From positions 1,488,001 through 1,552,000 of the forward strand of contig OZ238992.1 of the NCBI GenBank assembly GCA_965183885.1: a stretch of 64,000 nt of DNA. Reading direction: 5' to 3'. This document shows positions 45,573 to 52,877 of this stretch, in pieces. The number at the start of each line of letters is the position of its first letter. Positions within the stretch are counted from its first letter, which is position 1. The DNA is from UWMA-0277 sp965183885. Its GTDB lineage: Bacteria; Bacteroidota; Bacteroidia; Flavobacteriales; BACL11. Under the pieces are notes generated by a model. It made no database searches. It was given only the letters and a program-made list of their open reading frames with translations, and was not told the DNA's origin. A program made the position numbers and the translations under genes.

Positions 45573-47297
45573 ATGGCTTATAAATCTTTACAGCATTGTA
45601 TTACTGACCTTGATAAGCAAGGAAAACTTCTTAAAATTACTAAAGCAACAGATCCTAATTTAGAAATGGCAACTGTGCATTTGGATGAATTTGAAAAAGC
45701 AGGGAAGGCACTCTTATTTGAAAATGTAAAGGGAAGTAAGTTTAGAACAGCTTCTAATCTTTTCGGAAATATGGAAAGGAGTAAGTTTATGTTTAGAGAT
45801 ACTTTAGAAAAAGTAAAACAGTTAATTGCTCTTAAAACAAACCCTGCAGCAGCTTTAAAGAACCCTGCAAAAACAATTTTTACTGCTTTACATGCTATTT
45901 ATGCTATTCCTTTAAAGGTAAGGTTTCCTAGAAGTTTTCAGGAAATACAAATTGAAGATATTCCTCAAGTAAAATGTTGGAAAGATGATGGGGGAGCTTT
46001 TATTACTTTGCCTCAGGTATATTCCGAAGATATTGATAATCCTGGAATAATGGGTGCAAACTTAGGAATGTATAGAGTGCAACTTTCAGGAAACGATTAT
46101 ATTAAAAATAAAGAGGTAGGTATGCATTATCAAATTCATAGAGGAATTGGAGTGCATCAGAAAAAAGCAAATGAAAAGGGGCAGCCTTTAAAGGTTTCTA
46201 TATTTGTTGGAGGGCCACCTTCACATACTTTTGCTGCAGTTATGCCTTTGCCTGAAGGAATGTCGGAAATGGCTTTTGCAGGAATCTTAGGAGGTAGAAA
46301 CTTTAGATATGCTAAGAAAGAAGGCTATACTATTTCGGCTGATGCTGATTTTGTAATCTGTGGAGAACTGCACCCTAATGCTGTAAAGCCTGAAGGACCT
46401 TTTGGTGATCATTTAGGGTATTATAGCTTAAAACATGATTTCCCGGTAATGAAGGTGGAAAAAGTATATGCTAAAAAAGATGCAATTTGGCCTTTTACAG
46501 TTGTAGGGCGTCCGCCTCAAGAAGATTCTCAGTTTGGAGCATTGATACATGAAATTAGTGGTAAGGCTATTGAAAAAGAAATTCCAGGGCTAAAAGCTGT
46601 AAATGCTGTAGATGAAGCAGGAGTACATCCTTTATTGTTAGCAATAGGTAGTGAACGCTATACACCTTATAATCCTACTAAGCAACCACAAGAACTATTA
46701 ACCATTGCCAATCATATTTTAGGAACAGGTCAAATGTCTTTAGCAAAGTATATTTTTATTTGTGATGATGAAGCAGCTCCAGATGTAAATGATGAAAAAG
46801 CATACTTTACACATTTTTTGGAAAGAGTGAATTGGCAAAGAGATTTACATTTCCAAACCAAAACTACTATTGATACCTTAGATTATAGTGGAGATGGGCT
46901 TAATGAGGGCTCAAAAGTGGTAATTGCTGCTGCTGGAGTAATTAAAAGAAACTTAAAAGAAACGCTAGCCAATTTATCATTGCCTTCAGGCTTTTCTAAT
47001 CCTCAATTAGTGAGTAATGGAAATTTAGTAGTTGAAGGTACAGGAGTAATAGAAGATTTAATTACAGCTTTAGAAAAACAAGATTTGGAAGGTATAGGAA
47101 TGATTACGCTTGTAAATGATTCTAAATTTGTAAGTGAAAATTTCTCTAATTGGTTATGGGTTACTTTTACCCGATCTAACCCTGCAAATGATATTTACGG
47201 TTTAGCTGCAACAGTTATAAATAAACATTTTTCTTGTGCTATTCCTATTATAGATGCTAGAATAAAACCACATCATGCTCCAGTTTTAGAGCGGTAA
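45573..47297 (+). CDS. ubiD: UbiD-family decarboxylase
   Basis: 574 aa; predicted prenylated-FMN-dependent decarboxylase of aromatic or alpha,beta-unsaturated acids. In Bacteroidota, members are usually linked to quinone synthesis, but the substrate cannot be read from sequence. Family features include YRVQLSGNDY, IGVHQKKANEKGQPLKVSI, VGGPPSHTFAAVMPLPEG, GELHPNAVKPEGPFGDHLGY (with the conserved Glu and Asp) and VVGRPPQEDSQFG. The prenyl-FMN synthase partner (UbiX) is not in the window. The start at 45573 is 4 nt after a perfect -7 box. The last 57 bp recur, degraded, at 49475-49531. Confidence 0.92.
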   Translation: MAYKSLQHCITDLDKQGKLLKITKATDPNLEMATVHLDEFEKAGKALLFENVKGSKFRTASNLFGNMERSKFMFRDTLEKVKQLIALKTNPAAALKNPAKTIFTALHAIYAIPLKVRFPRSFQEIQIEDIPQVKCWKDDGGAFITLPQVYSEDIDNPGIMGANLGMYRVQLSGNDYIKNKEVGMHYQIHRGIGVHQKKANEKGQPLKVSIFVGGPPSHTFAAVMPLPEGMSEMAFAGILGGRNFRYAKKEGYTISADADFVICGELHPNAVKPEGPFGDHLGYYSLKHDFPVMKVEKVYAKKDAIWPFTVVGRPPQEDSQFGALIHEISGKAIEKEIPGLKAVNAVDEAGVHPLLLAIGSERYTPYNPTKQPQELLTIANHILGTGQMSLAKYIFICDDEAAPDVNDEKAYFTHFLERVNWQRDLHFQTKTTIDTLDYSGDGLNEGSKVVIAAAGVIKRNLKETLANLSLPSGFSNPQLVSNGNLVVEGTGVIEDLITALEKQDLEGIGMITLVNDSKFVSENFSNWLWVTFTRSNPANDIYGLAATVINKHFSCAIPIIDARIKPHHAPVLER

Positions 47298-47326
47298 TAA
47301 TTTTAATAAAAGTTCTCAGCCCTCTT

Positions 47327-48238
47327 TTAGTTTATTCTATATCTATCTCTGTATGCTGTTGGACTTAAACCTTCTTTCTTTTTGAATAATTTTGAGAAAT
47401 ATTGCGGATACTCAAACCCTAGTTCATAGGCTACTTCGGAGATGTTTTTATTTGGTTTCAATAAAATATTTTTAGCTTCATCTATTAGGTATAAATGTAG
47501 GTGTTGGGTTGTAGTTTTACCTGTTTCTTTTTTAAGTGTATCACTAAGGTAGCGTTGTGTAACCAACATCTTATTTGCTAATTGTTCAATACTTGGAATA
47601 CCTTGTTCTTGAAATAGTCCCAACTCAAAATATTCTTCTAATTGTTGGTTAAATTTTCCTAGCAGATTATTTGATAGTTCTTTTCGATTTAGAAACTGTC
47701 TTTCATAAAAACGATTGGCATACTTCAAAAGGGTACTTAATTGAGAGATGATAATTTCTTTACTAAATTCATCTTGATTGTTATGATACTCTATTTCAAT
47801 ATTCTTTACGATAGATTCTATCTGTTTTTCTTCTTTTGGAGAAAGATGTAAGGCTTCATTTGCTGAGTAGGAGAAGAATCCATATTTTTTAATTTGTTGT
47901 GCGAGTTCAGTTCCTTTTAGAAAATCTTTATGAAAGTTTATTGAAAATCCTTTTTGTTCAAAAACTACACTGCTATCCCATTGTAGAACTTGTTTTGGAG
48001 CCATAAAAATCATTGCTCCATTAGTAAAATCATATTTTGTTCGCCCATAGTTTAGCTCCCCTTTAATTATTTTTTTAAAACTAATACTATAGCAGTCATT
48101 TGTAATTGGGGGTGAACTTTCTTTTGGACAAGGAAGAAAATTATCTCCTGTTGCAGATAAAACACTCAACATAGGATGCTCAGGACTAGGTAACTGCATG
48201 TAATCGAAATAAGCTGATAGTGTTTTAAAGTGTTTCAT
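47327..48238 (-). CDS. AraC-family transcriptional regulator
   Basis: 303 aa. The C-terminal 100 residues hold the two helix-turn-helix motifs of AraC proteins: IEQLANKMLVTQRYLSDTLK and ISEVAYELGFEYPQYFSKLF, ending in KKKEGLSPTAYRDRYR. The N-terminal 190 residues look like a cupin-type sensing domain and end in helices; no ligand can be inferred. It follows the hydrolase gene by 29 bp on the same strand and probably shares its transcript and perhaps controls it. It converges with the ubiD-like gene. Confidence 0.9.
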   Translation of the reverse strand: MKHFKTLSAYFDYMQLPSPEHPMLSVLSATGDNFLPCPKESSPPITNDCYSISFKKIIKGELNYGRTKYDFTNGAMIFMAPKQVLQWDSSVVFEQKGFSINFHKDFLKGTELAQQIKKYGFFSYSANEALHLSPKEEKQIESIVKNIEIEYHNNQDEFSKEIIISQLSTLLKYANRFYERQFLNRKELSNNLLGKFNQQLEEYFELGLFQEQGIPSIEQLANKMLVTQRYLSDTLKKETGKTTTQHLHLYLIDEAKNILLKPNKNISEVAYELGFEYPQYFSKLFKKKEGLSPTAYRDRYRIN

Positions 48239-48267
48239 TTTTTACTTTTTTGAAAGTGATAAGGTTT

Positions 48268-49233
48268 TCATTCAGCATACTGATTTATAACAAAATCAGT
48301 AATCCAGTTTTGTATTTGTTGTTTTTGATGCGGTGTTGCATCTATAAAGGCATGATCTACTCCTTCTAAAACACGGAATTGAACAGGTGCTCCTATCGAT
48401 TCCATTTTTTCTTTTAAAATTATAGATTGTGATATTGGTACAACTCTATCTTTATTTCCATGAACAATTAAGGTGTTCGGAACTTCCTTTTTTACATAAT
48501 GAATGGGCGAATAAAGTTGGGTGAGTTCATTTGCTTTTACAGTATCTTTTTCTGTATCAAATCCTAGGAGATATTGATTAATATCAAAATACTCTTGAAT
48601 AGATACAGGCAGTCCTGCAGTTGACGCCTTTACTTTTATTTGTATCTCTTTTTGGTCTACATATAGTTTACTTAAGTCCGTTGGAGGATAAATAGCAACG
48701 ACATAATTCAATAAAATACCATGTGGTGTGGTGAACTTTCCAATATCTGCATAAGCAGTCATTAAAGCCAAATGACCTCCAGCCGATTCGCCAAGAACTC
48801 CTATGTTATTAGTGTCAATATTGTAAGTAGATGCATTTTGTTTAATCCAAGAGATTACATCTATGGCATCTTCAATACAAGCTGGGAAAGGAGAAGTTTT
48901 AAATTCTGCCAAGGTATAGGAAGGGCTTATTATCGTATATCCCTTTTCACGTAGCGTATTGAATGCTCCATGAAAGCGAGCGTTATTTACTGTTATTTTA
49001 TTACCTCCTACCCATGCACCACCATGATAATATACTAAGACTGGACGCTTTGAATAGACTTCTTTTGTTGGCTCGTAAATATCTAATTGAAAATCGTCTT
49101 TATAATTAACGCATAAATCTACCTTACCTTGCAGTATAGGGGCATCCGTTTTTTTAAAAAAGTAAAATAAAAGGACTGGTATTGCTAAGATTATAAATAG
49201 AATAACCCAAAATAATTTTTTTCTTTTTTTCAT
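48268..49233 (-). CDS. Alpha/beta hydrolase (esterase/lipase), membrane-anchored or exported
   Basis: 321 aa. It begins with KKRKKLFWVILFIILAIPVLLFYFF, written here in parts: basic KKRKK, then a single hydrophobic segment of about 20 residues that acts as signal anchor. The oxyanion motif YYHGGAWVGG, the nucleophile elbow GVLGESAGGHLAL, Asp in HGNKDRVVP and His in GVDHAFID complete a catalytic triad of the esterase/lipase (BD-FAE-like) group. It is first in a likely two-gene operon with the AraC regulator. Substrate unknown. Confidence 0.88.
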   Translation of the reverse strand: MKKRKKLFWVILFIILAIPVLLFYFFKKTDAPILQGKVDLCVNYKDDFQLDIYEPTKEVYSKRPVLVYYHGGAWVGGNKITVNNARFHGAFNTLREKGYTIISPSYTLAEFKTSPFPACIEDAIDVISWIKQNASTYNIDTNNIGVLGESAGGHLALMTAYADIGKFTTPHGILLNYVVAIYPPTDLSKLYVDQKEIQIKVKASTAGLPVSIQEYFDINQYLLGFDTEKDTVKANELTQLYSPIHYVKKEVPNTLIVHGNKDRVVPISQSIILKEKMESIGAPVQFRVLEGVDHAFIDATPHQKQQIQNWITDFVINQYAE

Positions 49234-49291
49234 ACATTTAAATTATGTCAATAGCTTCTGAAAAATGAGTCTCTTGCTAATTGATTATTTA

Positions 49292-49299
49292 CAAAGATA
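49292..49299 (-). promoter_or_regulatory. Candidate -7 box for the hydrolase-AraC pair
   Basis: On the minus strand TATCTTTG matches TAnnTTTG exactly, 58 nt before the hydrolase ATG. No TTG at the -33 position was found. Confidence 0.4.
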
Positions 49300-49462
49300 G
49301 GTGTATTATCACTTATCGGTGCCATAATTTTTTAAAGTTGAATTATTAATTTTTTTCTGATAATAATTGTTAATTATAGGCAATAGCACAAAAAATAAAA
49401 ACTAGTTAAGAGTATAGTTTTTTAATTTAAACTGTGCCTGAATTCATTTGGACTCATTGCTG

Positions 49463-49531
49463 TTTTCTTATGTTGTTCCTATTATAGATGCTAGAATAAA
49501 AGCGCATCATGATCCTATTTTGGATCGGTAA
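49463..49531 (+). pseudogene. Degraded duplicate of the 3' end of the ubiD-like gene
   Basis: Reading TTT TCT ... it encodes FSYVVPIIDARIKAHHDPIL then DR and a stop, against FSCAIPIIDARIKPHHAPVL, ER, stop at the end of the real gene. By hand 49 of 57 bases agree between 49475-49531 and 47241-47297. Nothing upstream of the fragment resembles the rest of ubiD. It lies 2.2 kb from the parent, in the same orientation, with the AraC and hydrolase genes between. The rest of 49234-49462 shows only the -7 box listed separately. Confidence 0.85.
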
Positions 49532-49725
49532 CGTTCAGTATAAGAAACGTAAGTGATTTCGAAGCTCTTACCTGTCAAGTTGCACCGAGCCAAATTTGCG
49601 TTTTGACACAAATTTAAAGTTTTAAAACAACCCGTCAAATCGCAGATTTGGCGGAGCTGAATAAATGCTCTAAAGTTCCGTAAACCACTGAGCCACTTAT
49701 GTTTTTTATACATTGTTGTGCTTAG
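49531..49725 (-). repeat. Long imperfect palindrome after the kinase ORF (attC-like site 1)
   Basis: Outer arms 49537-49555 and 49694-49712 match at 16 of 19 positions. Inner arms GCCAAATTTGCG... (49589-49607) and ...CGCAGATTTGGC (49634-49652) match at 17 of 19. Read on the minus strand it opens with TAAGCACAAC (49724-49715), which touches the kinase stop codon, and closes with CGTTACCG. Size, paired outer and inner arms, a terminal AAC/GTT and position directly after an ORF are those of an integron attC site, although the core does not fit the usual GTTRRRY. A 68-codon minus-strand frame here is a by-product of the palindrome. Confidence 0.6.
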
Positions 49726-50214
49726 TTATTTTTGTTCAATTACTATTTCTCCTTCATTTATTGGTTCTTCAAAACCGTGATAATATCTATCTAATATCTC
49801 AACTGTTATTTTATAGGCGGCATTTGCATCAAATCGTTTATTTCTTTCTTTCAATCTTGATTGTAACAATTCCAACGATGCACGAAGGTAAATCAACTTC
49901 ACGGTTCCATTATTATTCTCTATCAAGGATTTATATTCTTCTCGTCTTGATTTACTCCAGAAACTAAAGTCAACAACAATATTTTTACCTTCATGAATCA
50001 AGTCAAGCATCCTCTTTTTCAATTTATCTTCTGCAATTTCTGAGTATTCTTCGTATAAGTCTTTGGGGTAATCAATTCCATATCGTCCATAATCTTTCCA
50101 GACTTGTTCATCTATCGATAACCGAACATATCCTTCCAACTCTTTCTCTTTTGCAAATGTTGTTTTCCCAGCCCCAGAGACGCCACACATCATTATCACT
50201 TCAGACTGTTTCAT
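49726..50214 (-). CDS. Small P-loop kinase / AAA-type ATP-binding protein
   Basis: 162 aa from the start MKQSEVIMMCGVSGAGKTTF (50214). An in-frame start at 50238 would lie inside the repeat boundary and is less likely. Walker A is GVSGAGKT near residue 11. KNIVVDFSFWSKSRREEYKS carries a Walker B-like strand, and LIYLRASLELLQSRLKERNK looks like the lid of nucleoside or antibiotic kinases of the zeta-toxin/gluconate-kinase type. The substrate is not recognisable. The gene fills a cassette: the repeat TAAGCACAAC (50230-50239) lies just upstream and its exact inverse GTTGTGCTTA (49715-49724) just downstream. Confidence 0.8.
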   Translation of the reverse strand: MKQSEVIMMCGVSGAGKTTFAKEKELEGYVRLSIDEQVWKDYGRYGIDYPKDLYEEYSEIAEDKLKKRMLDLIHEGKNIVVDFSFWSKSRREEYKSLIENNNGTVKLIYLRASLELLQSRLKERNKRFDANAAYKITVEILDRYYHGFEEPINEGEIVIEQK

Positions 50215-50229
50215 TGTTTCTTTATTAAT

Positions 50230-50367
50230 TAAGCACAACGGTCTAGTGTATGAGTAGTAGCGGGTTTCTACTCACAAACCTTTCGGTTTTGTACTGACCT
50301 TTGTTTTATGTTTATACTTTCGTTTTATCACTTAAACCGCTATTACTTATACACATTGTTGTAAGGC
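50230..50367 (-). repeat. Long imperfect palindrome after the Ada-like ORF (attC-like site 2)
   Basis: Arms GTGTATGAGTAGTAGCGG (50246-50263) and CCGCTATTACTTATACAC (50337-50354) match at 16 of 18 positions; outside them ACAAC (50235-50239) faces GTTGT (50358-50362). On the minus strand it begins with GCCTTACAAC four bases after the Ada-like stop codon and ends with GTTGTGCTTA, where the kinase unit begins. Same layout as site 1, but the arm sequences differ, as is usual between attC sites of different cassettes. Confidence 0.6.
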
Positions 50368-50371
50368 GTTT

Positions 50372-51214
50372 TTAATCTAATTTTGATGCTTCCCATCCTA
50401 TTATTGCCTTCTTTCTGATTGGATTCCAGCGATAACCACCTGTTTTTCCAGAAGATTGAATTACTCTATGACAAGGAATTAAATAAGCAATAGGATTACT
50501 TCCAATTGCTGTTCCTACAGCTCTTGAAGCTTTTGGTTTTTCGATTTTTTTTGCAATTTCTCCATAGGTAGCCAATTTTCCTTTAGGAATAGTCAATAAA
50601 GCCTCCCAAACTTTTAATTGAAAATCAGTGCCTTTTAAATGTAATTTTATTTTACTAAGTTTATTCCAATCATTTAAGAATACCATCAATATTTCTTGTT
50701 GAATTTTATCAACATTTTGTTGGTAATTTGCATTTGGAAAACTATTTATCAAAACCTGTAAAGCCTCTTCTTTATTATCTACAAAAGCAATATGACATAT
50801 TCCTTTTTTAGTAGTGGCAATCAAAATATCACCAAACTGGGTTTCGGCATAGCTATAGTTTATATTTAAGCTCTTACCTCCGTTTTTATATTCTCCTGGT
50901 GTCATTCCTTCTATGTTTATAAATAAATCGTGTAAACGACTAGTACCTGAAAGCCCTGTGTCTAAAGCAGTATCAAACAATGTATTTTTATCTTTTTTAA
51001 GTTTGCTTTTTGCATAATTTACACTCAAAAATTGAATGTATTTTTTTGGTGTAACACCAACCCAATCTTTAAACAATCTTTGAAAATGAAAAGAACTCAT
51101 ATTTAAGTGTTCAGCAATATCATCTAGAGTAGGTTGCTCTTTAAAATGCTCATCTAAATATTCAATAGCTTCTGCTATTTTATCATAATGATATGTGTTT
51201 GTATTATTTGACAT
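50372..51214 (-). CDS. AraC-type HTH fused to O6-alkylguanine-DNA methyltransferase (Ada-like)
   Basis: 280 aa. Residues 10-110 hold an AraC-type DNA-binding domain (LDDIAEHLNMSSFHFQRLFK, DWVGVTPKKYIQFLSV). The rest is a suicide methyltransferase with the active site PCHRVIQSSGKTGGYRW and the upstream DFQLKVWEALLTIPKGKLAT. It repairs O6-methylguanine by transferring the methyl group to its own cysteine. The N-terminal zinc/Cys domain that makes E. coli Ada a methyl-phosphotriester sensor is missing. Its start is 2 bp after the decarboxylase stop and both belong to one cassette-like unit. Confidence 0.92.
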   Translation of the reverse strand: MSNNTNTYHYDKIAEAIEYLDEHFKEQPTLDDIAEHLNMSSFHFQRLFKDWVGVTPKKYIQFLSVNYAKSKLKKDKNTLFDTALDTGLSGTSRLHDLFINIEGMTPGEYKNGGKSLNINYSYAETQFGDILIATTKKGICHIAFVDNKEEALQVLINSFPNANYQQNVDKIQQEILMVFLNDWNKLSKIKLHLKGTDFQLKVWEALLTIPKGKLATYGEIAKKIEKPKASRAVGTAIGSNPIAYLIPCHRVIQSSGKTGGYRWNPIRKKAIIGWEASKLD

Positions 51215-51216
51215 AA

Positions 51217-52638
51217 TTAATCTTGATATGCTTTTCTTTCCTTATTTAATTCTTCAATTAATTCGTTTATTTCTGTTTCGGTTGTATTGTAATTTGTAAT
51301 ACAAGCTCTAAATGTTGGAACATTTTTTATTGGGTAAACCGATATCCAAGAATTTCCTTTAGCCAAAATGTTGTCTAAAATGGTTTTTGTGAAATTTGCA
51401 TCCGATTCAAATTTTTGGTGTGTAAAACAGATTACTGGTAATTCGGTACTGTTCTTAATAATCCAATTATTTTCTGTTAGTTTAGTTCTTAAATATTTTC
51501 CCATTTTAGCTTGATGATTGATTACCTTTTCATAACCATTCCAACCGTAAAATAATAAAGATGAATAGACTTTTAAACCTATAAATCGTCTTGACCATTG
51601 AATGGAATGTGAGAATGGTTCAACAATTTCTAATTCATTTGCCTCTTTAGGCATATATTCTGTGGTAATTCTAAATGTTTTGTTTAGAATTTCTTGATGA
51701 GAAGTCAAGAATACGCTTGTTCCCATAGGAACAGACATCCATTTATGTGCGTCAAAAGTTATAGAATCGGAAGCAGAAATACCTTTCAGTATGTGTTTTA
51801 GATTTGAACTTAAAACAGCTCCTCCACCATAAGCGGCATCAACGTGAAACCAAATATTATGTGTTTTGCATATTTTTGAAATTTCTTCTAAGTCGTCTAT
51901 TGTTCCTGTTCCTGTTGTTCCTGCTGTACCAATAACCATTAATGGGCTATGTGTTGAATTATTTAGGTTTTTGATTTCTTTTTCTAATAAATCAGTGTCT
52001 ATTTTTAAATCTTTAGTCGTTGGAATTGTTTTTACAAATTCATATCCTAAGCCTACAATTTTCGCTGCTTTTTGCACAGAATGATGTGCTTCTTGAGAAC
52101 AAAAAATAACAGGTTTTTTATCTAAACCAAACATTCCGTTTTTAGCGAAATCAGGATATTTATTATTTAATGCAGATAATACGGCAGTTAAATTTGCTTC
52201 AGCTCCGCCAGTTGTAAAAACTCCGTCTGATTTTTTTGGATTTAAGCCAAATTTTTCAATAAACTGATTAATTACGTGAGCTTCTACTTCAACGGCAAAA
52301 GGAGCGTGACTCCAAGCTGCTAATTGAGGATTATAAGAAGCGGTTATAAAATCTGCAATAATTCCCGCAAAATTTGCTCGAGGATTAAATAAACCAAAAT
52401 ATTTTGGATGTGGTGTGTGAACAGAATAATTTTCAAGTCCGTTTATTATATGCTCTATAGCTTTGTTTGGTTCGGTTCCAGAAACTAAATTTTCAGATTC
52501 TATAATATTTCTAATTTCTTGTAAGTTAAGTTCTGGTGTAGTACTGTAATCTTTAGTATTAGTGTAAAAATGCTCTATTTTTTGTGAAACAGTATTTAGT
52601 ATTTCTTTGCGTTGTTTTTCGTCAAAATCAAAATTCAT
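51217..52638 (-). CDS. PLP-dependent group II amino-acid decarboxylase
   Basis: 473 aa from the chosen start MNFDFDEKQRKEILNTVSQK (52638). The frame runs 36 codons further to 52746, but that stretch (HIFASCKPFRRKPQES) covers the cassette boundary repeat and does not look like protein of this family. Motifs: HPKYFGLFNPRANFAGIIAD, GVFTTGGAEANLTAVL, WFHVDAAYGGGAVL and the PLP lysine in SITFDAHKWMSVPMGT. Related to aromatic-L-amino-acid, glutamate and diaminobutyrate decarboxylases; the substrate is not decidable here. It is two bases from the Ada-like gene, an unexpected pairing. Confidence 0.88.
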   Translation of the reverse strand: MNFDFDEKQRKEILNTVSQKIEHFYTNTKDYSTTPELNLQEIRNIIESENLVSGTEPNKAIEHIINGLENYSVHTPHPKYFGLFNPRANFAGIIADFITASYNPQLAAWSHAPFAVEVEAHVINQFIEKFGLNPKKSDGVFTTGGAEANLTAVLSALNNKYPDFAKNGMFGLDKKPVIFCSQEAHHSVQKAAKIVGLGYEFVKTIPTTKDLKIDTDLLEKEIKNLNNSTHSPLMVIGTAGTTGTGTIDDLEEISKICKTHNIWFHVDAAYGGGAVLSSNLKHILKGISASDSITFDAHKWMSVPMGTSVFLTSHQEILNKTFRITTEYMPKEANELEIVEPFSHSIQWSRRFIGLKVYSSLLFYGWNGYEKVINHQAKMGKYLRTKLTENNWIIKNSTELPVICFTHQKFESDANFTKTILDNILAKGNSWISVYPIKNVPTFRACITNYNTTETEINELIEELNKERKAYQD

Positions 52639-52720
52639 TTTATGTATCGTTTTATTTTTTGACAAAATTCTAAAATGTTTTTTTGCTATAAAACCCGATT
52701 CTTGCGGTTTTCTTCTAAAT

Positions 52721-52730
52721 GGCTTACAAC
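52721..52730 (-). repeat. Boundary repeat of the decarboxylase/Ada-like cassette
   Basis: On the minus strand it reads GTTGTAAGCC, the near-exact inverse (9 of 10) of GCCTTACAAC at the head of palindrome 50230-50367. It lies 83 nt before the decarboxylase start. No long palindrome is present on its outer side, so it would be the array edge. Confidence 0.5.
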
Positions 52731-52877
52731 TAGCGAATATATGCAATATTACAAAAAACTGCGTATAACCTATTAAAAATTAATGGTTATGCTTGTAAAA
52801 ACAAATAAAAACTTAAAAAGCACCAAAAATGTCAGTTGTTGATTTCGTTAGAATACTTGAGGTTAAACGCTATAATG

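Noticed and set aside
49507..49713. 68-codon minus-strand frame downstream of the kinase gene
   Set aside because: It lies wholly inside the long palindrome; the apparent protein is a by-product of the folded repeat.
52731..52877. Third attC-like palindrome outside the decarboxylase unit
   Set aside because: Only a short hairpin (ATAACC/GGTTAT around 52765-52797) is present, with no long paired arms. It fits a weak terminator of the DEAD-box gene better, so this side is treated as the array edge.
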